A stretch of 64,000 nucleotides of DNA from Mycobacterium sp. ELW1 (GTDB taxonomy: Bacteria; Actinomycetota; Actinomycetes; Mycobacteriales; Mycobacteriaceae). The notes under the pieces were generated by a model that saw only the letters and a list, made by a program, of their open reading frames with translations, did not search any database and was not told the origin of the DNA. The position numbers and the translations under genes are program-made. The DNA is taken from contig NZ_CP032155.1 in assembly GCF_008329905.1 (NCBI RefSeq), positions 1,426,001 through 1,490,000 of the forward strand, given 5' to 3'. Positions 38,071 through 47,318 of the stretch are shown here, in pieces (position 1 is the first letter of the stretch; each line of letters begins with the position of its first letter).

Positions 38071-39465
38071 CTAGGCTGCGCCGGCTCCGTCGCCTCCGCT
38101 GCCACCGGCACCACCCGTGCCGCCGTTGGCGCCGTTGTGGTTGTTGCCCGGGTTCGTGCCGTTTCCGCCGTTACCGGGCGTCGCGCCACTGCTGCCGGCG
38201 CCACCACCGCCACCGGCGCCTCCGGTTCCGCCGTTGGCACCGGTCCCTCCCGCTCCGGTCGAGCCGCCGGTACCGCCGGTGCCGCCCTTGCCGCCCTTCC
38301 CGCCTGCTCCGGTAGAGCTCGTTCCGCCCTGGCCACCCTGTCCGGCGGTGCCTGCGCCGCCTCCCGCAGCGCCCGAGCCGGTGCCGCCCTGGCCGCCGGT
38401 ACCGCCCTGGCCGCCTTGGCCACCAGTGCCGCCGGCCGTGCTGCCGGTGCCGCCTTTACCGCCCTTGCCGCCGCTGCCACCGGTTCCGCCGGTGCCGTTC
38501 GCGCCAAGGTTCGCGCCGCCGGTACCACCTTGACCGCCTTGGCCGCCCGTGCCGCCGACCACGCCCGCGCCGCCGTTGCCGCCGTCGGCGCCACTGCCGG
38601 CCGGCTCGGTGGAATCGTCGCTGTTGACGCCATTTCCGCCGGTGCCACCGTCGCCGCCGTTGCCGGTCGCGCCGGTGCCGCCGAAGATCCCGCCGCTGCC
38701 GCCTGCCCCGGCGTCGCCGCCGTCACCACCGGCACCAGGCGGCACCACGCCCGACGGGTTGCCGTAACCGGCCCCGCCGGTGCCGCCCTTGCCACCGATG
38801 CCACCCGAGCCGCCGAAGAATCCGCCGCTTCCGCCCTGGCCGCCGTTTCCGGCCTTGCCTCCGGTCACCGACGAGGCGGTGCCCGCAGTGCCGGTGCCGC
38901 CCTGGCCGCCGGCGCCGCCCGCGCCGAAGAAGAGTCCGCCGTTTCCGCCGCGGCCACCGACTTGGCCGGCCAGCCCGGTGCCGCCGGTCCCGCCGGCGCC
39001 GAAGAAGAGTCCGCCGTTGCCGCCGTTGCCTCCGTTCAGGCCGTCGCCACCGCGTCCGAACAAGATGCCGGCGTTGCCGCCATTGCATTCAGTACCCGTG
39101 CAGCCGGCTTGGGCGTCGAGTCCGTCACCGATCAGCCAACCACCACGGCCGATCGGCCGAAAGACGTCGAAACCGTTGACGGTGACGGCGGAGGCGAGCG
39201 CGGTGGGTGTGAATGCACCGCCGATCAACGAGTTGTGGTTGTCGAGGAACCACAGGTCCGTGCCGGGGCTTAAGGGCGAGGGCGCCAACGGCGATCCGAA
39301 CGACGCCAGTTGGACGGCGGGTGAACTGGCCACCGGGGGCGGTGTGTCGGGGGAGGACGCGAGCAGCACGCCGACACTCAGCATCGCCGTTCCGCCGACC
39401 CCGGCGGTGATGCATCGCCGTGCTGACATGCCAGCGGGACGGCCGACCTTGCGGTGTTTGGACAT
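38071..39465 (-). CDS. PGRS-like glycine-rich protein without PE domain
   Basis: 464-aa secreted or surface protein. A basic N-terminus and a hydrophobic signal (about residues 21-39) are followed by a segment close to the PE_PGRS junction (SPGTDLWFLDNHNSLIGGAFTPT; GGWLIGDGLDAQAGCTGTECNGG) and then 300 residues of GGxGG repeats (GGNGGLFFGAGGTGG). The PE domain that normally precedes PGRS is absent. Start ATG 39465 with AAGGGGG upstream. The reverse strand has long open proline-rich frames that are shadows. Confidence 0.8.
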   Translation of the reverse strand: MSKHRKVGRPAGMSARRCITAGVGGTAMLSVGVLLASSPDTPPPVASSPAVQLASFGSPLAPSPLSPGTDLWFLDNHNSLIGGAFTPTALASAVTVNGFDVFRPIGRGGWLIGDGLDAQAGCTGTECNGGNAGILFGRGGDGLNGGNGGNGGLFFGAGGTGGTGLAGQVGGRGGNGGLFFGAGGAGGQGGTGTAGTASSVTGGKAGNGGQGGSGGFFGGSGGIGGKGGTGGAGYGNPSGVVPPGAGGDGGDAGAGGSGGIFGGTGATGNGGDGGTGGNGVNSDDSTEPAGSGADGGNGGAGVVGGTGGQGGQGGTGGANLGANGTGGTGGSGGKGGKGGTGSTAGGTGGQGGQGGTGGQGGTGSGAAGGGAGTAGQGGQGGTSSTGAGGKGGKGGTGGTGGSTGAGGTGANGGTGGAGGGGGAGSSGATPGNGGNGTNPGNNHNGANGGTGGAGGSGGDGAGAA

Positions 39466-39871
39466 GCGAACCCCCTTGATTCAACGCCACCGGGCAAACT
39501 TGATTGTTTGCTGTGAGCGGATGGCTCAATGTAGGCATTTGCTGAATCAGCGGTCAAGGATTTCGGCAAAATTGTCACAGATCGGCGAAGGTGGGTGGTC
39601 CCGCGCGACAGAAGTTCACGAAATTGACGTTGCCACAGCTAAATTCGGCCGTGTTCCGAGCGGTCGGGCGCGTCCCCCGTCGGCTGAACCCCGAGGGTAG
39701 GCGTGTGTCCATGTATTTGCCATCGCGAGCAATGCTGAAATTCGGGTTAGCTGTCCCGTTGGTGATACGGCATTGTCAGCCGTGGGACTCCATGCCGAGT
39801 TTTCGCGCATAACGCCATCGAGGGGCCGGGTTGTGAACCCGGCCCCTCGATAGTGAGCGTCGCGCAAGCGC
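39466..39871. other. intergenic region with fumC terminator
   Basis: About 400 bases with no supported gene; a plus-strand frame at 39592-39812 has no motif. It holds the promoter region and ribosome site of the PGRS-like gene and the fumC terminator. AT-rich stretches (39490-39530 and 39720-39800) look regulatory. Confidence 0.6.
39817..39851 (-). terminator. strong hairpin after fumC
   Basis: ATCGAGGGGCCGGGTT and AACCCGGCCCCTCGAT pair perfectly over 16 bp around GTG, 20 nt beyond the fumC stop. No T-run follows in either direction, the usual form of mycobacterial terminators. Confidence 0.85.
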
Positions 39872-41284
39872 TCAGTCGCCGTCCTTGACCTTCGCCATGG
39901 CCAGCACGTCCAAGCGCTTGTCGAGTTCTTCCTCGGAGAGCTTGTCGCCGATCAGGCCGCGGTCGATGACCGTCTGCCGGATCGTCTTCTTCTCCTTGAG
40001 CGCCTGCTTGGCGACCTTCGCGGCCTCCTCGTAGCCGATCGCCGAGTTCAGCGGCGTCACGATCGACGGGGAGGACTCGGCCAGCTCGCGCAGATGCTCC
40101 TCGTTGGCGATCAGGCCGTCAATGCACTTGGTGGCGAACAACTTCGAGACGTTGGACAGCAGGGTGAACGACTCCAGCAGGTTGCGCGCCATCATCGGGA
40201 TGTACACGTTCAGCTCGAACGCGCCCGACAACCCGCCGACGGTGATCGCGGCGTCGTTGCCGATGACCTGCGCGGCCACCTGGGTGACCGCTTCGGGGAT
40301 CACCGGGTTGACCTTGCCCGGCATGATCGAGCTGCCCGGCTGCAGGTCGGGGAGTTGGAGCTCGCCCAGGCCGGTCAGCGGGCCCGAGCCCATCCAGCGG
40401 ATGTCGTTGGCGATCTTGGTGAACGACGCGGCGATGGTCTTCAGCGCACCGGATGCCTCCACCAGCCCGTCCCGGGCGGCCTGGGCCTCGAAAGAGTCCT
40501 TCGCCGTGCGCAATTCGGCCAGACCGGTCTGCTCGACGAGCACGTCGACGACCTTGGCGCCGAAGCCGTCCGGAGCATTGAGTCCGGTGCCGACCGCGGT
40601 GCCGCCGATGGCCAGCTCACCAAGGCGGGGCAGGGTGGCCTTGACTCGTTCGATGCCGGCCTCGACCTGGCGGGCATAGCCGCCGAATTCCTGGCCGAGG
40701 GTCACCGGGACGGCGTCCATCAGGTGGGTGCGCCCGGACTTCACCACGGTGCGCCACTGGCGGGCCTTACCGGCAAGTGACTCGTGCAGCACCTCGAGTG
40801 CCGGAATCAGATGGCGCACAGCGGCTTCCGTCGCTGCGATGTGGGTGGCGGTGGGGAAGGTGTCGTTGGAGCTCTGCGACATGTTCACGTCGTCGTTCGG
40901 ATGCACCGTCACGCCGTTGCGCTCACAGATCGAGGCGATCACCTCGTTGGCGTTCATGTTGGAGCTGGTGCCCGAACCGGTCTGGAAGACGTCGATGGGG
41001 AACTGGTCGTCATGCAGCCCGTCGGCGATCTCACCGGCAGCGGCGATGATGGCGTCCGCCTTCTCCGCCGAGAGCTTGCCGAGGTCCTTGTTCACCTGTG
41101 CGCACGCGGCTTTCAGCAACCCGAGCGCGCGGATCTGGGTGCGCTCGAGACCGCGGAAGGAGATCGGGAAATTCTCGACGGCCCGCTGGGTCTGGGCGCG
41201 CCACAGGGCGTCCTTCGGTACCCGGACCTCGCCCATCGTGTCGTGCTCGATGCGGTATTCGCCCTCGACAGCACTGTCGGTCAT
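39872..41284 (-). CDS. fumC: fumarase class II
   Basis: 470-aa TCA-cycle enzyme, homologue of Rv1098c (fum), hydrating fumarate to malate. The fumarase/aspartase signature [11 protein letters not shown] and the SSND loop ([12 protein letters not shown]) are present. The ATG at 41284 has AAAGG upstream and lies 12 nt after glpX, so glpX-fumC is an operon. Confidence 0.95.
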   Translation of the reverse strand: MTDSAVEGEYRIEHDTMGEVRVPKDALWRAQTQRAVENFPISFRGLERTQIRALGLLKAACAQVNKDLGKLSAEKADAIIAAAGEIADGLHDDQFPIDVFQTGSGTSSNMNANEVIASICERNGVTVHPNDDVNMSQSSNDTFPTATHIAATEAAVRHLIPALEVLHESLAGKARQWRTVVKSGRTHLMDAVPVTLGQEFGGYARQVEAGIERVKATLPRLGELAIGGTAVGTGLNAPDGFGAKVVDVLVEQTGLAELRTAKDSFEAQAARDGLVEASGALKTIAASFTKIANDIRWMGSGPLTGLGELQLPDLQPGSSIMPGKVNPVIPEAVTQVAAQVIGNDAAITVGGLSGAFELNVYIPMMARNLLESFTLLSNVSKLFATKCIDGLIANEEHLRELAESSPSIVTPLNSAIGYEEAAKVAKQALKEKKTIRQTVIDRGLIGDKLSEEELDKRLDVLAMAKVKDGD

Positions 41285-41296
41285 CAAACGCCTTTC

Positions 41297-42328
41297 TTAG
41301 GGGAGTGGATATGCGGCGGTCTTGTCCCCGGTGAAATCCACCGCGGAGTATTCGTTGAGCTTGGAGAGCCGGTGATAGGCGTCGATCATCCGGACGGTGC
41401 CGGACTTCGAACGCATGACGATCGACTGGGTGGTGCACCCGCCGCCGAAGTAGCGGACACCCTTGAGCAGGTCACCGTCGGTGACGCCGGTGGCGCAGAA
41501 GAAGACGTTCTCCCCGGCGACCAGGTCGCGGGTCGTCAGGACCCGGTCCAGATCGTGGCCGCGATCCAGAGCCTTCTGGCGTTCCTCGTCATCGGTGGGC
41601 GCGAGCTGAGCCTGGATCTCGCCGCCCATGCACCGGATCGCGGCGGCCGTGATGATGCCCTCGGGTGTGCCGCCGATACCGGCGAGCAGATCGGTGCCGG
41701 ACTCCGGCCGGCAGGCCGAGATGGCGCCCGCGACGTCGCCGTCGGAGATCAGCCGGATGCGGGCGCCGGCGTCGCGGACCTCGGCCATCAGCTTGGTGTG
41801 CCGGGGCCGATCCAGGATGCAGACGGTGATGTCGGAGACCGAGGCCTTGCGGACCTTGGCGATGCGCTGGATGTTGGCGGCGATCGGCGAGGTGATGTCG
41901 ATGAAGTCGGCGACGTCGGGGCCGCCGGCGATCTTGTTCATGTAGAACACCGCCGACGGGTCGAACATCGCGCCGCGCTCGGCGACCGCGAGCACCGAGA
42001 TCGCGTTCGGCATGCCCTTGCTCATCAGGGTGGTGCCGTCCACCGGATCGACGGCGAAGTCGCAGTCCGGCCCGTCGCCATTGCCGACCTCTTCACCGTT
42101 GTAGAGCATCGGGGCGTTGTCTTTTTCGCCCTCACCGATCACCACGACGCCGCGCATCGACACCGAGTTGACCAGCTCACGCATGGCGTCGACGGCGGCG
42201 CCGTCACCACCTTCCTTGTCGCCTCGGCCGACCCACCGGCCGGCGGCCATGGCGCCTGCTTCGGTTACCCGAACCAATTCGAGGGCGAGGTTGCGATCGG
42301 GCGCTTCACGGCGGCGGGCGTCTGGCAT
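41297..42328 (-). CDS. glpX: class II fructose-1,6-bisphosphatase GlpX
   Basis: 343-aa gluconeogenic enzyme, homologue of Rv1099c. The metal-binding motif [11 protein letters not shown] and [13 protein letters not shown] mark the class II family. Start ATG 42328; the longer frame is not protein-like. Divergent from the DUF4245 gene with 55 nt between the starts; GACAAT is placed 7 nt before the ATG. First gene of the operon with fumC. Confidence 0.94.
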   Translation of the reverse strand: MPDARRREAPDRNLALELVRVTEAGAMAAGRWVGRGDKEGGDGAAVDAMRELVNSVSMRGVVVIGEGEKDNAPMLYNGEEVGNGDGPDCDFAVDPVDGTTLMSKGMPNAISVLAVAERGAMFDPSAVFYMNKIAGGPDVADFIDITSPIAANIQRIAKVRKASVSDITVCILDRPRHTKLMAEVRDAGARIRLISDGDVAGAISACRPESGTDLLAGIGGTPEGIITAAAIRCMGGEIQAQLAPTDDEERQKALDRGHDLDRVLTTRDLVAGENVFFCATGVTDGDLLKGVRYFGGGCTTQSIVMRSKSGTVRMIDAYHRLSKLNEYSAVDFTGDKTAAYPLP

Positions 42329-42383
42329 GGCTGAGATTGTCCCAGAAGCCGGCCAGCCGTCCAGACCTGGGATACTGGCAGGC

Positions 42384-43022
42384 GTGAGTACCTCGTCCGA
42401 GACCGGCATACCGCCCCGGGAGCCCAAGCCCAGGCTGCTCCAGGACGGTCGCGACATGTTCTGGTCGCTGGCGCCCTTGATCGTGGCCTGCATCGTGCTG
42501 GCCGGGCTGGTGGGGATGTGTTCGGTACGGCCCAACAGCCCTCGAGACGGGACACCACCGCCGTACGACGCGGCCGCGGCGCTGAAGGCCGACGCTGAGA
42601 CATTGGCCATCCCGATCCGGTTGCCGCAGGTCCCCGCCGGCTGGCGGGCCAACTCCGGCAGCCGCGGCGGAATCGACGCCGGGCGTACCGACGCCACCGG
42701 GCAGCGCCAGCGCGCCGTCACCGCGACCGTCGGCTACCTCGCCGCGTCCAAGATGTATGTGAGCCTCACCCAGAGCAATGCCGACGAGCAGGCGCTGGTG
42801 GGCTCGATCCACCGGTCGATGTATCCCACCGGCGCCCAGGACGTCGACGGCGTGAAGTGGATCGTCTACGAGGGCGGTGAGGGTACCGAGCCGGTGTGGA
42901 CCACTCGCCTCGACAGCCAGGCCGGCCCCGCTCAAATCGCCATAACCGGGGCCGGGAGCAGCGACGACTTCCGTACGCTGGCCGTTGCCACACAGACGCA
43001 GAAGCCCCTGCCGCCCGGCTGA
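42384..43022 (+). CDS. DUF4245 membrane-anchored protein
   Basis: 212-aa homologue of Rv1100. A cytosolic N-terminal tail, one transmembrane helix ([21 protein letters not shown], near residues 24-44) and a beta-rich exported domain. Function unknown. GTG start with GATACT 7 nt upstream. Ends 13 nt before the dienelactone-hydrolase-like gene on the same strand. Confidence 0.82.
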   Translation: MSTSSETGIPPREPKPRLLQDGRDMFWSLAPLIVACIVLAGLVGMCSVRPNSPRDGTPPPYDAAAALKADAETLAIPIRLPQVPAGWRANSGSRGGIDAGRTDATGQRQRAVTATVGYLAASKMYVSLTQSNADEQALVGSIHRSMYPTGAQDVDGVKWIVYEGGEGTEPVWTTRLDSQAGPAQIAITGAGSSDDFRTLAVATQTQKPLPPG

Positions 43023-43035
43023 TGAGGAGACGTCA

Positions 43036-43833
43036 ATGCCCGGACCTGAAGCCGATCTGACCGGATGGGTCGGCGCGCCGTTCACGGCAGCCGGTATCAC
43101 CCATGACGTCTACCGCAAGGGCGAGGGGCCCGGGGTGGTGCTGATCCCGGAGATTCCCGGCGTGCACCCCGGTGTCCTGGCATTGGGAAACTATTTGGTG
43201 GACAACGGGTTTACCGTGGCGATCCCCTCGTTGTTCGGCACTCCGGAGGCGCCGTCGATGACGCCGGCGATGGTGCCGGTGCTGGCGCGCGCATGCGTGG
43301 CCCGGGAGTTCGCCGCGTTCGCGACGAACAAGGATCGGCCCGTGACGCAGTATCTGCGTGCGCTGGCGCGGGATCTGAAGGCGAAGGCCGGCGGCAAGGG
43401 TGTCGGGGTGATCGGGCAGTGCTTCTCCGGTGGTTTCGCGCTGGCGGCCGCCGTCGACGACAGTGTGCTTGCCTCGGTGCTCAGTCAGCCGTCGGTGCCG
43501 ATCGCCTTGACGCCCAAGCAGAAACGCGACCCCGGGATGAGTGAGGGCGAGCTGAAGGTGATCGAGAAGCGGGCCGCCGAAGAGGGCTTGTGCGCGATGG
43601 GTCTGCGCTTCAGTGAGGATCCGATGGCGCCGGCCGAGCGGTTCAAGACGCTCAAGGACAGGCTCGGTGACTCGTTCGAGGTCATCGAGATCGACTCGTC
43701 GAAGGGCAACGCCGGCGGCTTCGGCCGGATGGCGCACTCGGTGCTCGCTCTCGAGGTGCGCGAGGTCGAGGGGCACCCGGCCTTCGAGGCGCGCAAGCGG
43801 GTTGTCCAGTTCCTCAAGGACCGGCTGACCTGA
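43036..43833 (+). CDS. dienelactone hydrolase family protein
   Basis: 265-aa alpha/beta-hydrolase. The nucleophile is Cys in GQCFSGG (near residue 138), as in dienelactone hydrolases, in place of Ser, and the catalytic His near the C-terminus is in EGHPAFEARK. Substrate unknown. Start ATG 43036 with GAGGAG upstream. Convergent with the PNPOx-like gene, 3 nt away. Confidence 0.85.
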   Translation: MPGPEADLTGWVGAPFTAAGITHDVYRKGEGPGVVLIPEIPGVHPGVLALGNYLVDNGFTVAIPSLFGTPEAPSMTPAMVPVLARACVAREFAAFATNKDRPVTQYLRALARDLKAKAGGKGVGVIGQCFSGGFALAAAVDDSVLASVLSQPSVPIALTPKQKRDPGMSEGELKVIEKRAAEEGLCAMGLRFSEDPMAPAERFKTLKDRLGDSFEVIEIDSSKGNAGGFGRMAHSVLALEVREVEGHPAFEARKRVVQFLKDRLT

Positions 43834-43836
43834 GGG

Positions 43837-44292
43837 CTATTCGCGCTCGACGGCTTTCAGACCATGGGTGGGTGTCCACCACTCGATGACGAGAAGTGTG
43901 GCGGCGTCGTTGAGGTGGGTGAGCACGACCTCGGTGATGTCGGCGCGGAAGAGGTCGCCGTCGGGACCGTCGGGGATGGGACCGCAGGGAACGGCCCGTC
44001 CGGCGATCTTCGCCTCGCCGGGCCATTCCGCTTCGTTGCCTTCGACCGGGTCGACGGTCGCGGTGTGCAGCGCGAAGCGGGGATCGCGGCTTAGGTCGGA
44101 ACCCTTGCGTGCGTTGGGCATTGAGCCGAACGTCAGCTCGCCGTGGGCGAAGGTGCATTCGATGCCGGAGATTCGCGGTGACCCGTCGGCACGCAGGGTC
44201 GCAATGGTCTTGTGCTTGTGCGCGTCGAACAGTGCCTGAACGCGGTCCGCGAACTCAGGCTCCGCGGTCCGGATGTCTCGCCACGTCGTCAT
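43837..44292 (-). CDS. pyridoxamine 5'-phosphate oxidase-like split-barrel protein
   Basis: 151-aa flavin or F420-type split-barrel protein. The pattern HKTIATLRADGSPRISGIECTFAHGELTFGSM is typical of this family. It may bind F420 or FMN; the substrate is unknown. ATG 44292 is preferred over the longer frame. Its upstream region is cut by the IS110 element about 40 nt before the start, which may have replaced its promoter. Confidence 0.8.
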   Translation of the reverse strand: MTTWRDIRTAEPEFADRVQALFDAHKHKTIATLRADGSPRISGIECTFAHGELTFGSMPNARKGSDLSRDPRFALHTATVDPVEGNEAEWPGEAKIAGRAVPCGPIPDGPDGDLFRADITEVVLTHLNDAATLLVIEWWTPTHGLKAVERE

Positions 44293-44348
44293 GTGGTCAA
44301 TGCTGACATCAGGCTCGTCAAACGTGATGCTCCTATCTGTGTTAGGAG

Positions 44349-45566
44349 TCAAGCGGCGTCAATGTGGTGGGTGTTGAGCCAGTGGCGGTAGGTGGTGGCC
44401 AGGGTGTCGTGGCGTTGGAGTCCGCGTTCGAGTCGTGAGATGACGGTGGGCCAGACGCCGAGGTGTTGTGCGGCGCTGGTCAGGGTGATGTTTCGGGCTT
44501 GTCGGGTGGGTCTGAGGTCGCTGTAGTCATCGATTGGGCAGGGTGCGGTGAGGTGTTTGAACATCTCGCGGGCGATGGCGCGTTTGAGTAGGCGCAGGAC
44601 GTCTTTTTTGGATCTGCCGGCGGCGAGTTGGCGGGCGGCGTAGGTGCGGGTGTGTTCGTCGTGAGACCAGCGGACCAGCGCGATGCGGTGCAGGGCGTTG
44701 TTGGCGGCTCGGTCTCCGCCGCGGGAGAGCCGGTGGCGGGTGGTTTTGCCGGAGGAGGCCGGGATAGGGGCCACCCCGGCGAGGCGGGCGAAGGCGGCCT
44801 CGGAGCGCAGTCGGTCGGTGTTGGCGCCGGCGGTGATCAGCAACTGGGCGGCGGTGTCGGGACCTACCCCGAAGGCGGCGCGTAGCGCGGGGTTCAGGGC
44901 GCGGGTCATGGTGTCGAGTTGGGTGGTCAGCTCGCCGATTTGGCGCTCGAGGAACTCGATGCGCTGGGCCAGGGCTTTGCAGGCGGTGAGGACCGCGTTA
45001 GTGGTCGGGTCGTGGTGGGCGGTGGGCCGGCAGCGCGCTAACGCCTGCACCAGCCGCAAGGTTGTCGGGTAGCGGCGGTAGCGCTCGCGCAGGTCAGCCG
45101 GTGCGGTGACGAGCAGGTCTTTGATCTGCTGGATGGCTGCGCTGCGGGCTTTGATGCCGCCACGGCGGGCGATCAGGAGGGCTTTGAGCGCACCGGTGGT
45201 GCGGTCTTTGGGAACTGCTAGACCGTGACCGGATAGCACCGCGCGGGCGGCACTGTAGGCATCCAACGGGTCGGACTTGCCGTGACGGCGCCGAGCGCCG
45301 CGGTCGGGCCGATTGACTTCGACGACGTGAATATCGTTGTCCTGCAACGCTTGGGTGAACCCGGCGCCGTAGCTGCTGGTGCCCTCCACCCCGGCAATGA
45401 ACACCTCCCCGAAGCTTCGGGCCCAGGTGATCGCGACGTAGTAGCCGGTCGGGTTGGTCCTGAATTCGGCATCGCCGAGGGGTTGACCGCTATCGGTCAG
45501 TGCTGCGAGGTGAATGGTGTCGAGATGGGTATCGACGCCGATGACGACGCGGCGTGGGGATGTCAC
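44349..45566 (-). CDS. IS110-family transposase (DEDD)
   Basis: 405-aa recombinase. The N-terminal RuvC-like DEDD domain is visible: GVDTH (Asp12), AGVEGTSSYG (Glu) and KSDPLDAYSAARA (two Asp near residues 99 and 102). The C-terminal Transposase_20 part (GVGPDTAAQLLITAG; RLAGVAPIPASSGK) contains the serine region. A further C-terminal helix-turn-helix (TLTSAAQHLGVWPTVISRLERG) is found in some actinobacterial members. Start GTG 45566 with GGAGAGG 12 nt upstream. Enzymes of this family work with a bridge RNA. Confidence 0.93.
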   Translation of the reverse strand: MTSPRRVVIGVDTHLDTIHLAALTDSGQPLGDAEFRTNPTGYYVAITWARSFGEVFIAGVEGTSSYGAGFTQALQDNDIHVVEVNRPDRGARRRHGKSDPLDAYSAARAVLSGHGLAVPKDRTTGALKALLIARRGGIKARSAAIQQIKDLLVTAPADLRERYRRYPTTLRLVQALARCRPTAHHDPTTNAVLTACKALAQRIEFLERQIGELTTQLDTMTRALNPALRAAFGVGPDTAAQLLITAGANTDRLRSEAAFARLAGVAPIPASSGKTTRHRLSRGGDRAANNALHRIALVRWSHDEHTRTYAARQLAAGRSKKDVLRLLKRAIAREMFKHLTAPCPIDDYSDLRPTRQARNITLTSAAQHLGVWPTVISRLERGLQRHDTLATTYRHWLNTHHIDAA

Positions 45567-45735
45567 GATGGTGGGTGTCCTCTCCGTTTTGCGGCGGTGG
45601 GTGACAACCCGGCGGGACGGGCAGACAAGACATTGACGAGGGAACTGTCCAGGCTCCTGATTAAGTCATGTCCGCCCCGCCGGGCTCTCGTTTGCGGTGC
45701 CTGACCGCACGGCGCTGGTGAGACAAATCAATTGG
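45567..45735 (-). ncRNA. candidate bridge RNA in the IS110 left end
   Basis: Non-coding sequence 5' of the transposase, where IS110-group elements encode a bridge RNA. CCCGGCGGG (45608-45616) pairs with CCCGCCGGG (45676-45684), and the adjoining arms CAGACA and TGTCCG extend the stem with mismatches, leaving a large internal loop. A second small hairpin (TGCGGT / ACCGCA) lies at about 45693-45711. The exact RNA ends and loops are not determined. Confidence 0.55.
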
Positions 45736-45857
45736 AAGACAACCCAACAGGGCATCAGTCGGACCACGAGTCATCACCAACGGCGAACGGCCAAGACCAT
45801 CTCACCCGAACCCGTTTAACAGAATCAATGTCGGACCGCCATGGCACTATCGAACGT

Positions 45858-47318
45858 ATGTTCGGAACCAGCCGGCTGCACGACTACTTCGAGCCGTCGG
45901 AGACGGCTGAGTCGCGTGCCCTGCTGACCAGCATCGTCGCCTCCGCGCGGGCGGAGAATCAGACGGCTGCCCGGCGGTTGGCGGCGATCGCCGAACTCTT
46001 CGAACTGCGTCGCCGCGAACGCGGAGAACGAGAAGACTGGGCCGTCGACACCTGGGCGGCGGTCGGCGCCGAAGTCTCTGCCGCGCTGCGGATCAGCTCG
46101 GCCAAGGCGGGCAGCTACATGAACTACGGCTTGGCGATGAAGCAGTTGCCCTCGGTCGCGGCCATCTTCATCGCCGGCGATATCGATGTGCAGATGTTCC
46201 AGACGGTCGTTTATCGCACCGCCTTGATCACCGATGACGCCGTCCTCGCCGAGGTGGACCGGCGGCTGGCGCAGCGGGCGGCGCGGTGGCCGTCGATGAC
46301 GCGCGGTCGGTTGGCATCCGAGATCGACCGCATCGTGGCCAAGCACGACCCCGACGCGGTGCGCAGGGTTCGCGAGAAGGTCCGCGACCGCGAGGTGGTG
46401 TTCGGCGACGAGGACCACGGATGCGTCGAGGTGATTGCACGGTTGGCGACAACCGACGCCGAGATGTTCCGGCAGCGGCTCGACGCGCTGGCCAACTCGG
46501 TGTGTGAGGCCGACCCGCGCACAGCAGACCAGAGACATGCCGATGCCTACGGCGCCATGGCGGTCAGCGCGGACCGGCTGGCCTGCCGGTGCGGCGACCC
46601 GGACTGCCCGGCCGCGTGCCGGCCCGCGCCGGGGCCGGTGGTGATTCACATCGTCGCCGAGCAAGCCACCGTCGACGGGCGCTCCGATGATCCCGGCTAC
46701 CTGATGGGTGCCGATTCGGTGATCCCGGCGGAGGTGGTGGCCGAACTGGCCAAGGGGGCCACGCTCAGTCCGCTGACGCACCCCGCCGATCTTGCGGCCG
46801 AGCGGGGATACCGCCCATCACGCGCACTCGCCGACTTCGTGCGCGCTCGCGATCTCACCTGCCGCGCACCGGGCTGCGACCGGCCGGCCTCGCACTGCGA
46901 TCTGGACCATACGGTTCCGTATCCGTACGGCCCCACGCATGCCGGCAACCTCAAATGCCTATGTCGTCGTTGTCATATCTTGAAGACGTTCTGGGGTTGG
47001 CGTGACACGCAATTGGCTGATGGCACGGTCATCTGGGAGCTGCCCGGGGATCAGACGTATGTGACCACGCCTGGCAGTGCGGTGTTGTTCCCGAGTTTGA
47101 TGACGCCGACGCTGCCGCCGCTGCACCGACTCGCCGACATCGACGCACCGGGTGATCGCACGCTGTTCATGCCGCGTCGCAAGACCACGCGAGGGCAGAA
47201 CCGTGCGAAGTACATCGCCGCCGAGCGTCGGCACAACCACCGACAGCGAAGATCCCGACACAGTGCACTGTTCGGACCCGCACCGCCGTTGAACAGCGAT
47301 GATCCGCCTCCGTTCTAA
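45858..47318 (+). CDS. 13E12-repeat/DUF222 HNH endonuclease-like protein
   Basis: 486-aa protein of the 13E12 repeat family. The N-terminal DUF222 region is helical; the C-terminal HNH domain has CDLDHTVPYPYGPTHAGNLKCLCRRCH, with the His pair and zinc cysteines intact, so a working nuclease is possible. ATG 45858 is preferred (CACTAT is 7 nt upstream); ATG 45828 is an alternative. The family is multi-copy and repetitive in mycobacteria and recombines easily. It sits directly beside the IS110 element. Confidence 0.85.
   Translation: MFGTSRLHDYFEPSETAESRALLTSIVASARAENQTAARRLAAIAELFELRRRERGEREDWAVDTWAAVGAEVSAALRISSAKAGSYMNYGLAMKQLPSVAAIFIAGDIDVQMFQTVVYRTALITDDAVLAEVDRRLAQRAARWPSMTRGRLASEIDRIVAKHDPDAVRRVREKVRDREVVFGDEDHGCVEVIARLATTDAEMFRQRLDALANSVCEADPRTADQRHADAYGAMAVSADRLACRCGDPDCPAACRPAPGPVVIHIVAEQATVDGRSDDPGYLMGADSVIPAEVVAELAKGATLSPLTHPADLAAERGYRPSRALADFVRARDLTCRAPGCDRPASHCDLDHTVPYPYGPTHAGNLKCLCRRCHILKTFWGWRDTQLADGTVIWELPGDQTYVTTPGSAVLFPSLMTPTLPPLHRLADIDAPGDRTLFMPRRKTTRGQNRAKYIAAERRHNHRQRRSRHSALFGPAPPLNSDDPPPF

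Larger units (their letters stand above)
44330..45735 (-). mobile_element. IS110-family insertion sequence
   Basis: Includes the transposase gene and a non-coding left end of about 170 nt. The exact ends are uncertain. CTCCTA (44330-44335) and TAGGAG (44343-44348) form a small inverted repeat just after the transposase stop at the right end. No long terminal inverted repeats or target duplications are expected in this family, and none is seen. The element lies between the PNPOx-like gene and a 13E12/HNH gene. Confidence 0.75.

Noticed and set aside
38117..39700. Long proline-rich open frames on the plus strand opposite the PGRS-like gene
   Set aside because: They are the complement of GGC/GGT-rich codons; no start signal, motif or domain is present, and the minus-strand frame has a signal sequence and ribosome site.
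39592..39812. 73-codon plus-strand frame between the PGRS-like gene and fumC
   Set aside because: No start signal, no motif; it overlaps the region expected to hold the PGRS-like promoter.
44330..45735. IS110 element as the carrier of the neighbouring HNH gene
   Set aside because: IS110 elements normally carry only the transposase; the 13E12/HNH family is common in mycobacteria and has its own start signal.
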